From Holophagales bacterium UBA5066 (GTDB lineage Bacteria > Acidobacteriota > Thermoanaerobaculia > UBA5066): a stretch of DNA of 12,213 nt. Each line of letters starts with the position of its first letter. The stretch's first letter is position 1. Location: the NCBI GenBank assembly GCA_002414905.1, contig DIAY01000073.1, positions 1-12,213 on the forward strand. The letters run 5' to 3'. The translations under genes were made by a program, and so were the position numbers. The notes beneath the pieces are model-generated. The model saw only the letters and a program-made list of their open reading frames with translations. It was not told the DNA's origin and searched no databases. Positions 6,645 to 12,213 of the stretch are shown here, piece after piece.

Positions 6645-7829
6645 TCAGATGACGCCGAACTCTTTCCCGACGGCGACGAAGGCGTCGACCGCCTCGTCGA
6701 GGTCGGCCGTGGAGTGGATCGCGGAGATCTGGCAGCGCAGGCGCGCGTGCCCCTGCGGGACGACCGGGTAGCCGAATCCCGAAACGTAGACCCCCTTCTC
6801 GAAGAGGGCGGCCGACATCGCGAGGGCCTTGGCCGTGTCGCCGACGATGACGGGGACGATCGGGTGGACCCCCGACGGGATGTTGAATCCCGCGTCGGTC
6901 ATCCGCGAGCGGAAGTGGGCTGAATTTGCGCGGACGCGCTGCACCGGGGAGGGGTCCTCCATGAGCATCCGGAAGGCCTCGAGGGAGGACGCCGTCACGG
7001 CCGGCGGGAGGGCGTTGGAGAAGAGGGTCGTCCGGGAGCGCTGGCGGAGGAGCTCGACGAGCGGCGCCGGGCCGGTCGTGAAGCCGCCGGCAGCCGAGCC
7101 CATCGCCTTTCCGAGCGTCGAGGTGAAGACGGGGACCTTCCCGTGCACGCCGGTCTCCTCGGCCGAGCCGCGACCGGTCGCCCCGAGGACGCCGGTGGCG
7201 TGCGAGTCGTCGACGACGAGGAGGGTGTCGTACTTGCCGCAGAGCTCGACGAGCTCGGGGATCGGCCCGACCTCTCCCTCCATGGAGAAGACGCCGTCGG
7301 TCATGTAGAGGCGGCGGCGCTGGGCCTGTGACTCGACGAGCGCCTTCTCGGAGGCGGCGAGGTCGCCGTGCGGCAGGACGTAGCGCTTCGCCTTGCAGAG
7401 GCGGATGCCGTCGATGATGGAGGCGTGGTTCAGGCCGTCCGTAAGGACGGCGTCCTCCTCGCCGAGGAGCGGCTGGAAGAGGCCCCCGTTCGCGTTCCAG
7501 CAGGACATGTAGAGGATGGTGTCCTCGGTGCCGAAGAAAACCGAGATCGTCCGCTCGAGCTCCTTGTGGAGCTCCTGCGTTCCGCAGATGAATCGGACGG
7601 AGCCGAGGCCGTTGCCCCAGCGATCGAGCGCCTTTCGGGCGGCGTCGACGATGCGCGGGTGGTTCGCGAAGCCGAGGTAGTTGTTGGAGGTGAGCATCAG
7701 GACCTCGCGGCCGTCGACACGGACGCGGGCCCCGGTGGGACCCTCAAGGACGCGCTCCTTCTTGAAGGTGCGAGCCTCCTTCAGGGCCTCGATCTCGGTT
7801 CGGCAGTAGTCGATCAGCGCGGTGCTCAT
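6645..7829 (-). CDS. kbl: Glycine C-acetyltransferase (2-amino-3-ketobutyrate CoA ligase)
   Basis: This cytoplasmic PLP-dependent enzyme of the alpha-oxoamine synthase family has 394 residues, the usual length. It interconverts 2-amino-3-ketobutyrate plus CoA with glycine plus acetyl-CoA, the second step of threonine breakdown after threonine dehydrogenase. Visible features are SNNYLGFANHP (48-58), DGLNHASIIDG with H135 stacking on the cofactor, VVDDSHATG with D207 contacting the pyridine nitrogen and H210, and TSTLGKAMGS with K241 as the Schiff-base lysine. LRQRSRTTLFSNALPP follows and is typical of Kbl rather than of BioF or HemA. The partner tdh is not in the window. The ATG has no Shine-Dalgarno but sits eight bases after TATTCT. 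A serine palmitoyltransferase-like or BioF role is less likely given the motif set. Confidence 0.93.
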   Translation of the reverse strand: MSTALIDYCRTEIEALKEARTFKKERVLEGPTGARVRVDGREVLMLTSNNYLGFANHPRIVDAARKALDRWGNGLGSVRFICGTQELHKELERTISVFFGTEDTILYMSCWNANGGLFQPLLGEEDAVLTDGLNHASIIDGIRLCKAKRYVLPHGDLAASEKALVESQAQRRRLYMTDGVFSMEGEVGPIPELVELCGKYDTLLVVDDSHATGVLGATGRGSAEETGVHGKVPVFTSTLGKAMGSAAGGFTTGPAPLVELLRQRSRTTLFSNALPPAVTASSLEAFRMLMEDPSPVQRVRANSAHFRSRMTDAGFNIPSGVHPIVPVIVGDTAKALAMSAALFEKGVYVSGFGYPVVPQGHARLRCQISAIHSTADLDEAVDAFVAVGKEFGVI

Positions 7830-7837
7830 GACCAGCC

Positions 7838-7843
7838 AGAATA
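7838..7843 (-). promoter_or_regulatory. Candidate -10 box directly before kbl
   Basis: The minus strand reads TATTCT from 7843 to 7838, then eight bases, then the kbl ATG at 7829. A transcript from this box would start at or next to the ATG, and no ribosome site exists in between. No -35 is recognisable, because the -35 position lies in the hairpin of the preceding gene. Confidence 0.4.
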
Positions 7844-7845
7844 CC

Positions 7846-7869
7846 AGCGCCCCGCGGGTGCGGGGCGCT
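7846..7869 (-). terminator. Hairpin between the VOC gene and kbl
   Basis: AGCGCCCCGC (7846-7855) and GCGGGGCGCT (7860-7869) pair perfectly over ten bases around a GGGT loop. It lies about 30 bases past the stop of the VOC gene on the minus strand and just before the kbl promoter box. It therefore probably separates the two transcripts. The T-tract is poor (GGTATTCT). Confidence 0.6.
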
Positions 7870-7898
7870 CGGAATAAGGGGACGGGGTTGACCCGGGG

Positions 7899-8525
7899 CT
7901 ACTTCCTCCCCTTCTTCGGGGCCGGTTTCTTCGGAGCGGCCTTTGCGGCCTTTTTCGGAGCCGGTTTCTTTGGGGCGGGCTTCTTCAGTGCGGGTTTCGC
8001 CGCCTTTTTCGGAGTCGGCTTTTTCGAGACCGGCTTCGCCGGCGCGTGTCGGACCGCGGTTGCGGGCTTTGCAGGCCTGGCCTTCCCCTTGTCCCGGGCT
8101 CTCAGGAGCGCGAGCTTCTCCTTGACCTTCTCGTCGACCTCCGACATCGGGACGTATTCCTCGTCGGGATGAAGGTCGGACGCCTCGAAGACGATGATCC
8201 GGTAGCCGTCCGGGTCGAGGATTTCGGCCGAGCGGCCGGTGAACTCCTCCAGGGGCCCCCGGGTGACCGTGACCCCCCTCTCCTTGAGGGCCGTCAGGCA
8301 GGCCTCGATGTCGGTGGCGGAGAGGGTCAGTGCCACCTGGTTACGGGCCGGAACCTCGCCGGGGCGGAGAGGTGTCAGCTTGACGAGGACGGGGCCCAGG
8401 CCGAACTCGACCCAGTCCCTCTCGAACCCCCCGACTTCGGGCAGGCCGAGGGTTTCCGCATAAAAGCGGCGAGACCGCGAAAAATCGCTGGCGGCGACAT
8501 GCACCCGCCGCAAGGCCACGAACAT
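7899..8525 (-). CDS. VOC/glyoxalase-fold protein with histone H1-like lysine-rich tail
   Basis: This 208-residue protein begins with a vicinal-oxygen-chelate domain (about 3-115). It has VHVAASDFSRSRRFYAETLGL at the start of the first module, a second module near NQVALTLSATDIE, and the closing DPDGYRIIVFE. Likely metal ligands are H9 and E114. The position that often holds His in the second module is Gln (Q63), so metal use is uncertain. A charged helical stretch (about 128-145) leads to a tail (146-208) that is roughly one third Lys with Ala and Pro in KKPAPKK and KKAAK units, as in histone H1-like bacterial proteins. ATG at 8525 is chosen because GGGAGG lies five bases upstream; an ATG at 8591 lacks that support. 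The enzyme reaction (lyase, dioxygenase or resistance protein) cannot be decided. The tail suggests nucleic acid binding, which is inference. Confidence 0.85.
   Translation of the reverse strand: MFVALRRVHVAASDFSRSRRFYAETLGLPEVGGFERDWVEFGLGPVLVKLTPLRPGEVPARNQVALTLSATDIEACLTALKERGVTVTRGPLEEFTGRSAEILDPDGYRIIVFEASDLHPDEEYVPMSEVDEKVKEKLALLRARDKGKARPAKPATAVRHAPAKPVSKKPTPKKAAKPALKKPAPKKPAPKKAAKAAPKKPAPKKGRK
7902..8024 (-). repeat. Degenerate tandem repeat coding for the KKPAPKK/KKAAK tail
   Basis: The 3' end of the VOC gene consists of imperfect short repeats. On the plus strand they appear as variations of GGTTTCTTCGGAGC and GCCTTTTTCGG units, encoding residues 168-208. The repeats are in frame and vary mainly at third positions. 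Such tracts expand or contract by slippage, so tail length may differ between strains. Confidence 0.75.
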
Positions 8526-8530
8526 CTCAA

Positions 8531-8536
8531 CCTCCC
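8531..8536 (-). promoter_or_regulatory. Ribosome binding site deciding the VOC start
   Basis: The minus strand reads GGGAGG, then TTGAG, then the ATG at 8525. The spacing is five bases. It selects this start over an in-frame ATG 66 bases upstream at 8591. Confidence 0.7.
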
Positions 8537-8594
8537 GAGTGGTGCACCGACGGCCAGGCTGTGGCCGGATCGCCGCCGGTCTCTCAGACATCCC

Positions 8595-8613
8595 CAGGGG
8601 AGCATTTCCCCTG
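8595..8613. promoter_or_regulatory. 7-bp palindrome in the VOC leader
   Basis: CAGGGGA (8595-8601) and TCCCCTG (8607-8613) are exact inverse complements around GCATT. It lies at the predicted transcription start or in the early leader of the VOC gene. It could be an operator half-site pair or a small RNA hairpin. Confidence 0.4.
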
Positions 8614-8620
8614 CAACGAC

Positions 8621-8657
8621 TCTTTACCTGAAAGTGGTTGACTTTTCAACAACTTTC
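8621..8657 (-). promoter_or_regulatory. Candidate VOC promoter overlapped by a 12-bp inverted repeat
   Basis: On the minus strand TTGAAA (8649-8644) and TAAAGA (8626-8621) are separated by 17 bases, a plausible -35 and a weak -10. The -35 and spacer lie inside a palindrome: GAAAGTGGTTGA (8630-8641) and TCAACAACTTTC (8646-8657) pair at 11 of 12 positions around CTTT. This AT-rich patch contrasts with the GC-rich genome. A repressor or activator bound here would control the VOC gene. Because moaE ends at 8662, the repeat could instead be the moaE transcript end. Confidence 0.45.
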
Positions 8658-8661
8658 GTAT

Positions 8662-9078
8662 TTATGCCCTGTTTTTGGGGTCGATCCACACGCCTCCGTC
8701 GGGTCCCCATTCCTTCTTCCAGACTGGCACGCGGGCCTTGATCTCCTCGATCCCGGCCCGGCAGGCGGCGAAAGCCTCCTCGCGGTGCGGCGCCGAGGCG
8801 GCGACCACGACGGCGACCTCGCCGACGGCCAGGCGCCCGATCCGGTGTCTCATGACCAGCCGGGCGGCAGGGAAGCGGGCCGCGAGATCGGACTCGATCC
8901 GCTCCATCTCCTTCTCCGCCATCGGTTCGTAGGCCTCGTACTCCATCGCCTCCACGGCCCGCCCGTCCGCGTTGTCCCGGACCACACCGACGAAGAGCGT
9001 CAGGCCCCCGTCGCCGTCCCGCCGGGCCTCGGACAGGAAGGCGGCCGGGTCGAGCGGGGAACGCGTGACGCGGGCCAC
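8662..9078 (-). CDS. moaE: Molybdopterin synthase catalytic subunit MoaE
   Basis: This is the large subunit (138 residues) of molybdopterin synthase. The enzyme transfers sulfur from the MoaD thiocarboxylate to cyclic pyranopterin monophosphate in molybdenum cofactor synthesis in the cytoplasm. Family marks are FVGVVRD (29-35), MEYEAY (45-50), MRHRIGRLAVGE (76-87), APHRE (96-100) and EEIKARVPVWKKE (111-123). K114 and K121 are seven apart, matching the two active-site lysines of the E. coli enzyme (119 and 126). Translation starts on a GTG two bases after the moaD stop codon. A G-rich stretch lies just upstream, so it is probably translationally coupled to moaD. Both subunits are intact. No other moa or mob gene lies in the window. 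Confidence 0.95.
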   Translation of the reverse strand: MARVTRSPLDPAAFLSEARRDGDGGLTLFVGVVRDNADGRAVEAMEYEAYEPMAEKEMERIESDLAARFPAARLVMRHRIGRLAVGEVAVVVAASAPHREEAFAACRAGIEEIKARVPVWKKEWGPDGGVWIDPKNRA

Positions 9079-9080
9079 GC

Positions 9081-9335
9081 TCAGCCCCCCGCCACGGGGG
9101 GCAGGAAGGCCACCGTGTCCCCGGGACAGACGGGATCGGTGTCCCCGGCGAACGTCTCGTTCACCGCGACGAGGGTCCGTTTCCCGAGGCGAGCGGCGGT
9201 CGGGGAGGCCGCGAGGAACGCCTCGCGCAGGGCGCCGACCGTCGTCTTCCCGGGGAGGCTCTCGGGCACCTCGAGGGCGAACGCGGCGCCGAGCTCGTCC
9301 CTGAGGGACGCGAAAAGGAGAACCTCGACCCGCAT
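9081..9335 (-). CDS. moaD: Molybdopterin synthase sulfur carrier subunit MoaD
   Basis: This 84-residue ubiquitin-fold protein begins MRVEVLLFASLRDELG and ends PPVAGG. The C-terminal Gly-Gly is the residue pair that is adenylated and converted to a thiocarboxylate for sulfur delivery to MoaE. Length and ends fit the family well. The ATG at 9335 is the natural start. An open frame continues upstream to 9884, but that part antisenses the SDR gene and is not MoaD-like. It forms a two-gene unit with moaE. It has no Shine-Dalgarno; TAAGAT lies eight bases before the ATG. The gene is divergent from the SDR gene, separated by 57 bases. Confidence 0.95.
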   Translation of the reverse strand: MRVEVLLFASLRDELGAAFALEVPESLPGKTTVGALREAFLAASPTAARLGKRTLVAVNETFAGDTDPVCPGDTVAFLPPVAGG

Positions 9336-9343
9336 GGGCCGGG

Positions 9344-9349
9344 ATCTTA
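9344..9349 (-). promoter_or_regulatory. Candidate -10 box directly before moaD
   Basis: The minus strand reads TAAGAT from 9349 to 9344, then eight bases, then the moaD ATG. No ribosome site lies between, so a transcript from this box would be leaderless. No -35 is recognisable; the expected position overlaps the SDR promoter box. Confidence 0.38.
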
Positions 9350-9364
9350 CCGTCGTCCGGCCGC

Positions 9365-9370
9365 TAGAAT
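9365..9370 (+). promoter_or_regulatory. Candidate -10 box of the SDR-HAD-permease run
   Basis: TAGAAT at 9365-9370 matches five of six consensus -10 bases. It is the same hexamer found upstream of the OPT gene. Predicted transcription starts near 9377, just before the ribosome site AGGAGGAG at 9383-9390. No clear -35 is seen 16-19 bases upstream, where the moaD box lies on the other strand. Confidence 0.42.
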
Positions 9371-9392
9371 GCCCGGCGCACCAGGAGGAGAC

Positions 9393-10184
9393 ATGACCCA
9401 GACGCCGGGCCGGCTCAGCGGAAAAAAAGCGCTCGTGACGGGGGCCTCGCGGGGAATTGGCCGGGCGATCGCCCTGCGGCTGGCGGCCGAGGGAGCCGTC
9501 CTGGCCTGCGGGGTGAGGAAGCTGGAGGACGGCGAATCGCTCGTGGCCGAGATCGCCGCTGCGGGCGGGACGGGGGTCGCGGTCGTCCTCGACGTGGCCG
9601 ACGGGGCCTCGGTGGCGACCGGGGTGGAGCGGGCCGCCCGGCCCGAGCGGCGCGTCGACATCGTCGTGAACAACGCCGGGCTGGCCGGGCAGACCCCTCT
9701 CGACGGGGACGAAAGGTCCGACCGGGCCTTCGAGCGGATCTTCGACGTCAACGTCACGGGGACGTGGCGAGTGTTGCGCGCCGTCCTCCCATTCCTTGCG
9801 GAGGGGGGACGAATCGTCAACCTTTCGTCCGTATCGGGGCGTTTCGGCGTCCCGGGGCAAGCGGGGTATTGCGGTGCCAAGCACGCGGTGATCGGCATGA
9901 CGCGGGCACTGGCCCTCGAGCTCGCTCCGAGGAAGGTCACCGTCAACGCGGTCTGCCCCGGGTGGGTGGACACCGAGATGGGACGGTACGGGATCCGCGG
10001 CTACGGAAAGGCGATGGGGCTTACCGAAGAGGAGGCCCTTGCGGCGGCCGGGAAGATGGCTCCCCTCGGGCAGGTCCTCGTCCCTCAGGAAGTCGCCGGC
10101 CTCGTCGCCTGGCTCGTGTCAGAGGACGCCCGGAACGTCACGGGCCAGTCGATCGTCATCGACGGCGGGCAGGTGATGCCCTGA
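9393..10184 (+). CDS. SDR-family NAD(P)-dependent oxidoreductase
   Basis: This classical short-chain dehydrogenase/reductase of 263 residues is one Rossmann domain. The cofactor motif is TGASRGIG (16-23), the structural motif is NNAG (93-96), and the catalytic set is N120, S146, Y159 and K163 (Y-C-G-A-K). PGWVDTEM then precedes a substrate-binding loop of about 40 residues, and the C-terminus has the usual TGQSIVIDGG. The set resembles FabG-like 3-oxoacyl reductases and 3-hydroxyacyl dehydrogenases, but the substrate cannot be told. ATG at 9393 is preferred over ATG at 9369 because AGGAGGAG lies at 9383-9390. The downstream HAD gene starts inside its stop codon (CTGA), so the two are co-translated. 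No acyl carrier protein gene is nearby. Confidence 0.92.
   Translation: MTQTPGRLSGKKALVTGASRGIGRAIALRLAAEGAVLACGVRKLEDGESLVAEIAAAGGTGVAVVLDVADGASVATGVERAARPERRVDIVVNNAGLAGQTPLDGDERSDRAFERIFDVNVTGTWRVLRAVLPFLAEGGRIVNLSSVSGRFGVPGQAGYCGAKHAVIGMTRALALELAPRKVTVNAVCPGWVDTEMGRYGIRGYGKAMGLTEEEALAAAGKMAPLGQVLVPQEVAGLVAWLVSEDARNVTGQSIVIDGGQVMP
10171..10184 (+). promoter_or_regulatory. Shine-Dalgarno and CTG start overlapping the SDR stop
   Basis: AGGTGAT at 10171-10177 matches the 3' part of the consensus ribosome site and lies three bases before CTG (10181-10183). The CTG shares TG with the SDR stop TGA (10182-10184). This is a four-base overlap of the type used for translational re-initiation. Confidence 0.6.
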
Positions 10185-10882
10185 ATACGACGAAAGCGGT
10201 CTTCCTCGACGCCGGCAACACGCTCCTCTCGCCGGACCCGCCGATCGAACGCGTCTACGGAGGGGCCTTCCGGCGCTGGGGGGTCCCGGCGACGGACGAG
10301 GCCGTCCTCGAGGCGCTCCACGCCACCTGGGGCCTCGTCGCCGCCCGTCAGGCGCGGGGCGAGACGCGCTGGGGCCAGGAGGGCGGAGAAAAGGGCTTCT
10401 GGCGCAGGTTCGTCCAGGAGGTCCTCACGCGGGTCGGTGGCGGACCGCTCCCCGAAGGGCTCCTCGACGACCTGGTCGAGCACTTCGCCCGGCCCCAGAG
10501 CTGGAGCGTCTACCCGGAGGTCTTCGAGGTCCTGGCGACCCTGCGCGAGAAGGGACTGAAGCTCCTCATCGTCAGTAACTGGGACTCGAATCTCCCGGCC
10601 CTCCTCGACCGCCTCGACCTGACCCGCCATTTCGACGGCGTCGTCGTCTCGGCGCTCGTCGGCGCCTCCAAGCCCGCCCGCGAGATCTTCGACGCGGCCC
10701 TCGCCCTCGCCGGCGTGGCCGCCAACGAGGTGCTCCACGTCGGCGACTCTCCCTCCGAGGACTACGAGGGGGCCCGTGCCGCGGGCCTCCAGGCCCTTTT
10801 GCTCGACCGCGCGGGAGTCGCCCGCGGTGGTTTCGACAGCATCCCGTCGCTCCAGGAGATCCTGCCCCGGATCGCCCCCTGA
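10181..10882 (+). CDS. HAD-family hydrolase (HAD-IA, REG-2-like), CTG start
   Basis: This haloacid-dehalogenase-like protein of 233 residues is probably a small-molecule phosphatase. Motif I is FLDAGNTLL with nucleophile D10; the second Asp of DxDxT is replaced by Gly (G12). Motif II is IVSNWD (S132), motif III is GASKP (K164), and motif IV is HVGDSPSEDYEGA (D189, D194). A helical cap lies at about 20-105. The pattern from VSNWD to GDSPSEDY resembles the REG-2-like subgroup. The frame has no ATG, GTG or TTG between 9764 and motif I. The likely start is CTG at 10181, which overlaps the SDR stop as CTGA and follows AGGTGAT (10171-10177), a good Shine-Dalgarno. The substrate is unknown. Loss of the general acid/base Asp may alter or lower phosphatase activity. 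Confidence 0.87.
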   Translation: MNTTKAVFLDAGNTLLSPDPPIERVYGGAFRRWGVPATDEAVLEALHATWGLVAARQARGETRWGQEGGEKGFWRRFVQEVLTRVGGGPLPEGLLDDLVEHFARPQSWSVYPEVFEVLATLREKGLKLLIVSNWDSNLPALLDRLDLTRHFDGVVVSALVGASKPAREIFDAALALAGVAANEVLHVGDSPSEDYEGARAAGLQALLLDRAGVARGGFDSIPSLQEILPRIAP

Positions 10883-10915
10883 GCCTCCGCCCACGTCTCG
10901 CCCGAGGAGTCATCC

Positions 10916-12213
10916 ATGAGTCTCTTCCGAACGAAGTCGATCGACCAGCTCGTCGCCGAGGGAAGTGACGAAGGGACCGGGCTCAAGCGCGAGCTGACGG
11001 CCACCGACCTGATGGCCCTGGGAATCGGCGCGATCATCGGTGCCGGGATCTTCGCGACGCTCGGGACGGCCTCCTCGGGCGGCGGCACGCTGCCCCCCGC
11101 GGGCCCCGGGATCGTCGTCTCGATCCTTCTGACGGCGCTCGCATGCGGCTTCTGCGGTCTCTGCTATGCGGAGTTCGCGAGCCTCGTCCCGGTGGCCGGG
11201 TCGGCGTACACCTACAGCTACGCCACGCTCGGCGAGCTCGTCGCGTGGATCATCGGGTGGGACCTGATCCTCGAGTACGCGGTCGGAAACATCGCCGTGG
11301 CGATCTCGTGGGCCGCCTACTTCCGCCAGCTCCTTCTCGGGTTCGGGCTCGAGTTCCCCGCCTTCCTCGCGACCGACTACCGCTCCACCCTCCTCGCGGC
11401 CAGGGCGGTGGCGGAAGGAGGCGTCGGGATTCTCTCGCCCGAGCAATCGGTCGCGTACCAGGCCCACCTGCACCACCTGGAGCTCTTCGGGGTCCCGATC
11501 GTCTTCAATCTCCTTGCGGCCCTTATCACGGCGGCGATCACGATCCTCCTCGTGAGGGGGATCAAGGAGTCGGCCCGGGTCAACGACTTCATCGTCATCC
11601 TGAAAGTTGCGACGCTCCTCTTCTTCGTCGCCGTCGGCGCCTTCTTCGTGAAGCCGGCGAACTGGACGCCGTTTTTCCCGGGAGGCTTCTCGGGCGTCTG
11701 GATGGGTGCCTCTCTCATGTTCTTCGCCTATATCGGGTTCGACGCGATCTCGACGGCGGCGGAGGAGTGCAAGGACCCCGCTCGCGACATGCCGCGCGGC
11801 ATCCTCGGATCGCTGGCGGTCTGCACCGTTCTCTACGTCGCGGCGGCCCTCGTCCTCTGCGGGATGATCCCGTACCACAAGCTCGTGGGCGTGGCCGACC
11901 CGCTCGCCGCGGCGCTCGCCTTCGTGAAGCAGGACTGGGCGGCGGGGATCCTCGCGGCCGGCGCGGTCTTCTCGATGACCGCCGTTCTCCTCGTCTTCCA
12001 GCTCGGACAGCCGCGCATCCTGATGGCGATGTCGCGCGACGGGCTGATCGGGCCGTGGTTCGGGAAGATCCACCCGAAGTATCGGACGCCGCACGTCGGG
12101 ACGATCCTGACCGGCATCTTCGTCGCGACCTTCTCGGCGGGCGCCAACATCGACGAGGTCATCCAGCTGACGAACATCGGGACGCTCTTCGCGTTCGCTC
12201 TCGTCTGCATCGG
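10916..12213 (+). CDS. APC-family amino acid permease (3' end outside the window)
   Basis: This membrane transporter of the amino acid-polyamine-organocation superfamily resembles the cationic amino acid transporter (CAT, YfnA-like) group. The visible 432 residues begin with a short cytoplasmic tail. The unwound-helix motif GIGAIIGAGIF (36-46), which binds substrate carboxylate in this fold, comes next. Further hydrophobic segments follow, and the loop FFAYIGFDAISTAAEE, then CKDPARDMPRGI (about 268-296), is highly typical of the group. RILMAMSRDGLIGPWF lies near the end, followed by HPKYRTPH. Full members usually have 12 or more membrane helices, so perhaps the last 50-100 residues are missing. 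ATG at 10916 is preceded by GAGGAG (10904-10909). It starts 33 bases after the HAD gene and is probably in the same transcript. The substrate amino acid is unknown. Confidence 0.93.
   Translation, partial: MSLFRTKSIDQLVAEGSDEGTGLKRELTATDLMALGIGAIIGAGIFATLGTASSGGGTLPPAGPGIVVSILLTALACGFCGLCYAEFASLVPVAGSAYTYSYATLGELVAWIIGWDLILEYAVGNIAVAISWAAYFRQLLLGFGLEFPAFLATDYRSTLLAARAVAEGGVGILSPEQSVAYQAHLHHLELFGVPIVFNLLAALITAAITILLVRGIKESARVNDFIVILKVATLLFFVAVGAFFVKPANWTPFFPGGFSGVWMGASLMFFAYIGFDAISTAAEECKDPARDMPRGILGSLAVCTVLYVAAALVLCGMIPYHKLVGVADPLAAALAFVKQDWAAGILAAGAVFSMTAVLLVFQLGQPRILMAMSRDGLIGPWFGKIHPKYRTPHVGTILTGIFVATFSAGANIDEVIQLTNIGTLFAFALVCI

Noticed and set aside
7902..8024. Short tandem repeats considered as a CRISPR or other non-coding array
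   Set aside because: The repeats are short, in frame and encode the Lys/Ala/Pro tail. There are no unique spacers.
8046..8741. A 231-codon plus-strand frame over the VOC gene and its upstream region
   Set aside because: It mirrors the VOC codons, has no ribosome site or motif, and crosses the palindromic promoter region.
9081..9884. An extended 267-residue MoaD fusion protein
   Set aside because: The extra N-terminal part is antisense to the SDR gene and low in complexity. The 84-residue reading from ATG at 9335 is exactly MoaD-sized.
10910..12094. A 394-codon minus-strand frame over the permease
   Set aside because: It is highly charged and repetitive, with no domain. The plus strand carries the APC permease motifs and a good ribosome site.

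Overview
This is a GC-rich bacterial window of about 12.2 kb. It has short intergenic gaps, GTG and CTG starts, and long spurious antisense open frames. Signal peptides and a TonB/TolA-type C-terminal domain suggest a Gram-negative host. The gene mix (secreted M14 peptidase, OPT transporter, orphan kbl, lysine-rich tail proteins) would fit an Acidobacteriota-like or related environmental lineage, but that placement is a guess from style, not from a marker gene.

Layout, left to right. Bases 1-257 may hold the C-terminal end of an EF-hand-like protein. A small membrane-anchored protein of unknown function follows (254-649, +). A secreted zinc carboxypeptidase of family M14 (854-2713, -) is divergent from a small exported protein carrying only a TonB/TolA-like C-terminal domain (2827-3207, +). 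Next are an OPT-family oligopeptide transporter (3341-5389, +) with a 12-bp perfect hairpin behind it, and a CPBP intramembrane protease (5647-6585, +). The protease converges on a minus-strand block: glycine C-acetyltransferase kbl (6645-7829), a VOC/glyoxalase-fold protein with a histone-H1-like lysine-rich tail (7899-8525), and the molybdopterin synthase pair moaE (8662-9078) and moaD (9081-9335). Divergent from moaD is a plus-strand run: an SDR oxidoreductase (9393-10184), a HAD hydrolase that starts on a CTG overlapping the SDR stop (10181-10882), and an APC-family amino acid permease cut by the right edge (10916-12213).

Several genes suggest peptide and amino acid scavenging: an exported carboxypeptidase, an oligopeptide importer, an amino acid permease, and Kbl, which acts in the threonine/glycine interconversion route. 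That link is inference. The molybdopterin genes are housekeeping cofactor genes. I see no mobile element, CRISPR array, tRNA or rRNA, and no recognisable defence or biosynthetic cluster.

The more unusual signals are small. They are a VOC domain fused to an H1-like tail whose upstream region carries two palindromes, a CTG start coupled to an upstream stop, a HAD enzyme lacking the usual second aspartate, and three minus-strand genes without Shine-Dalgarno sequences that have a TANNNT box 6-8 bases before ATG, as expected for leaderless transcripts.
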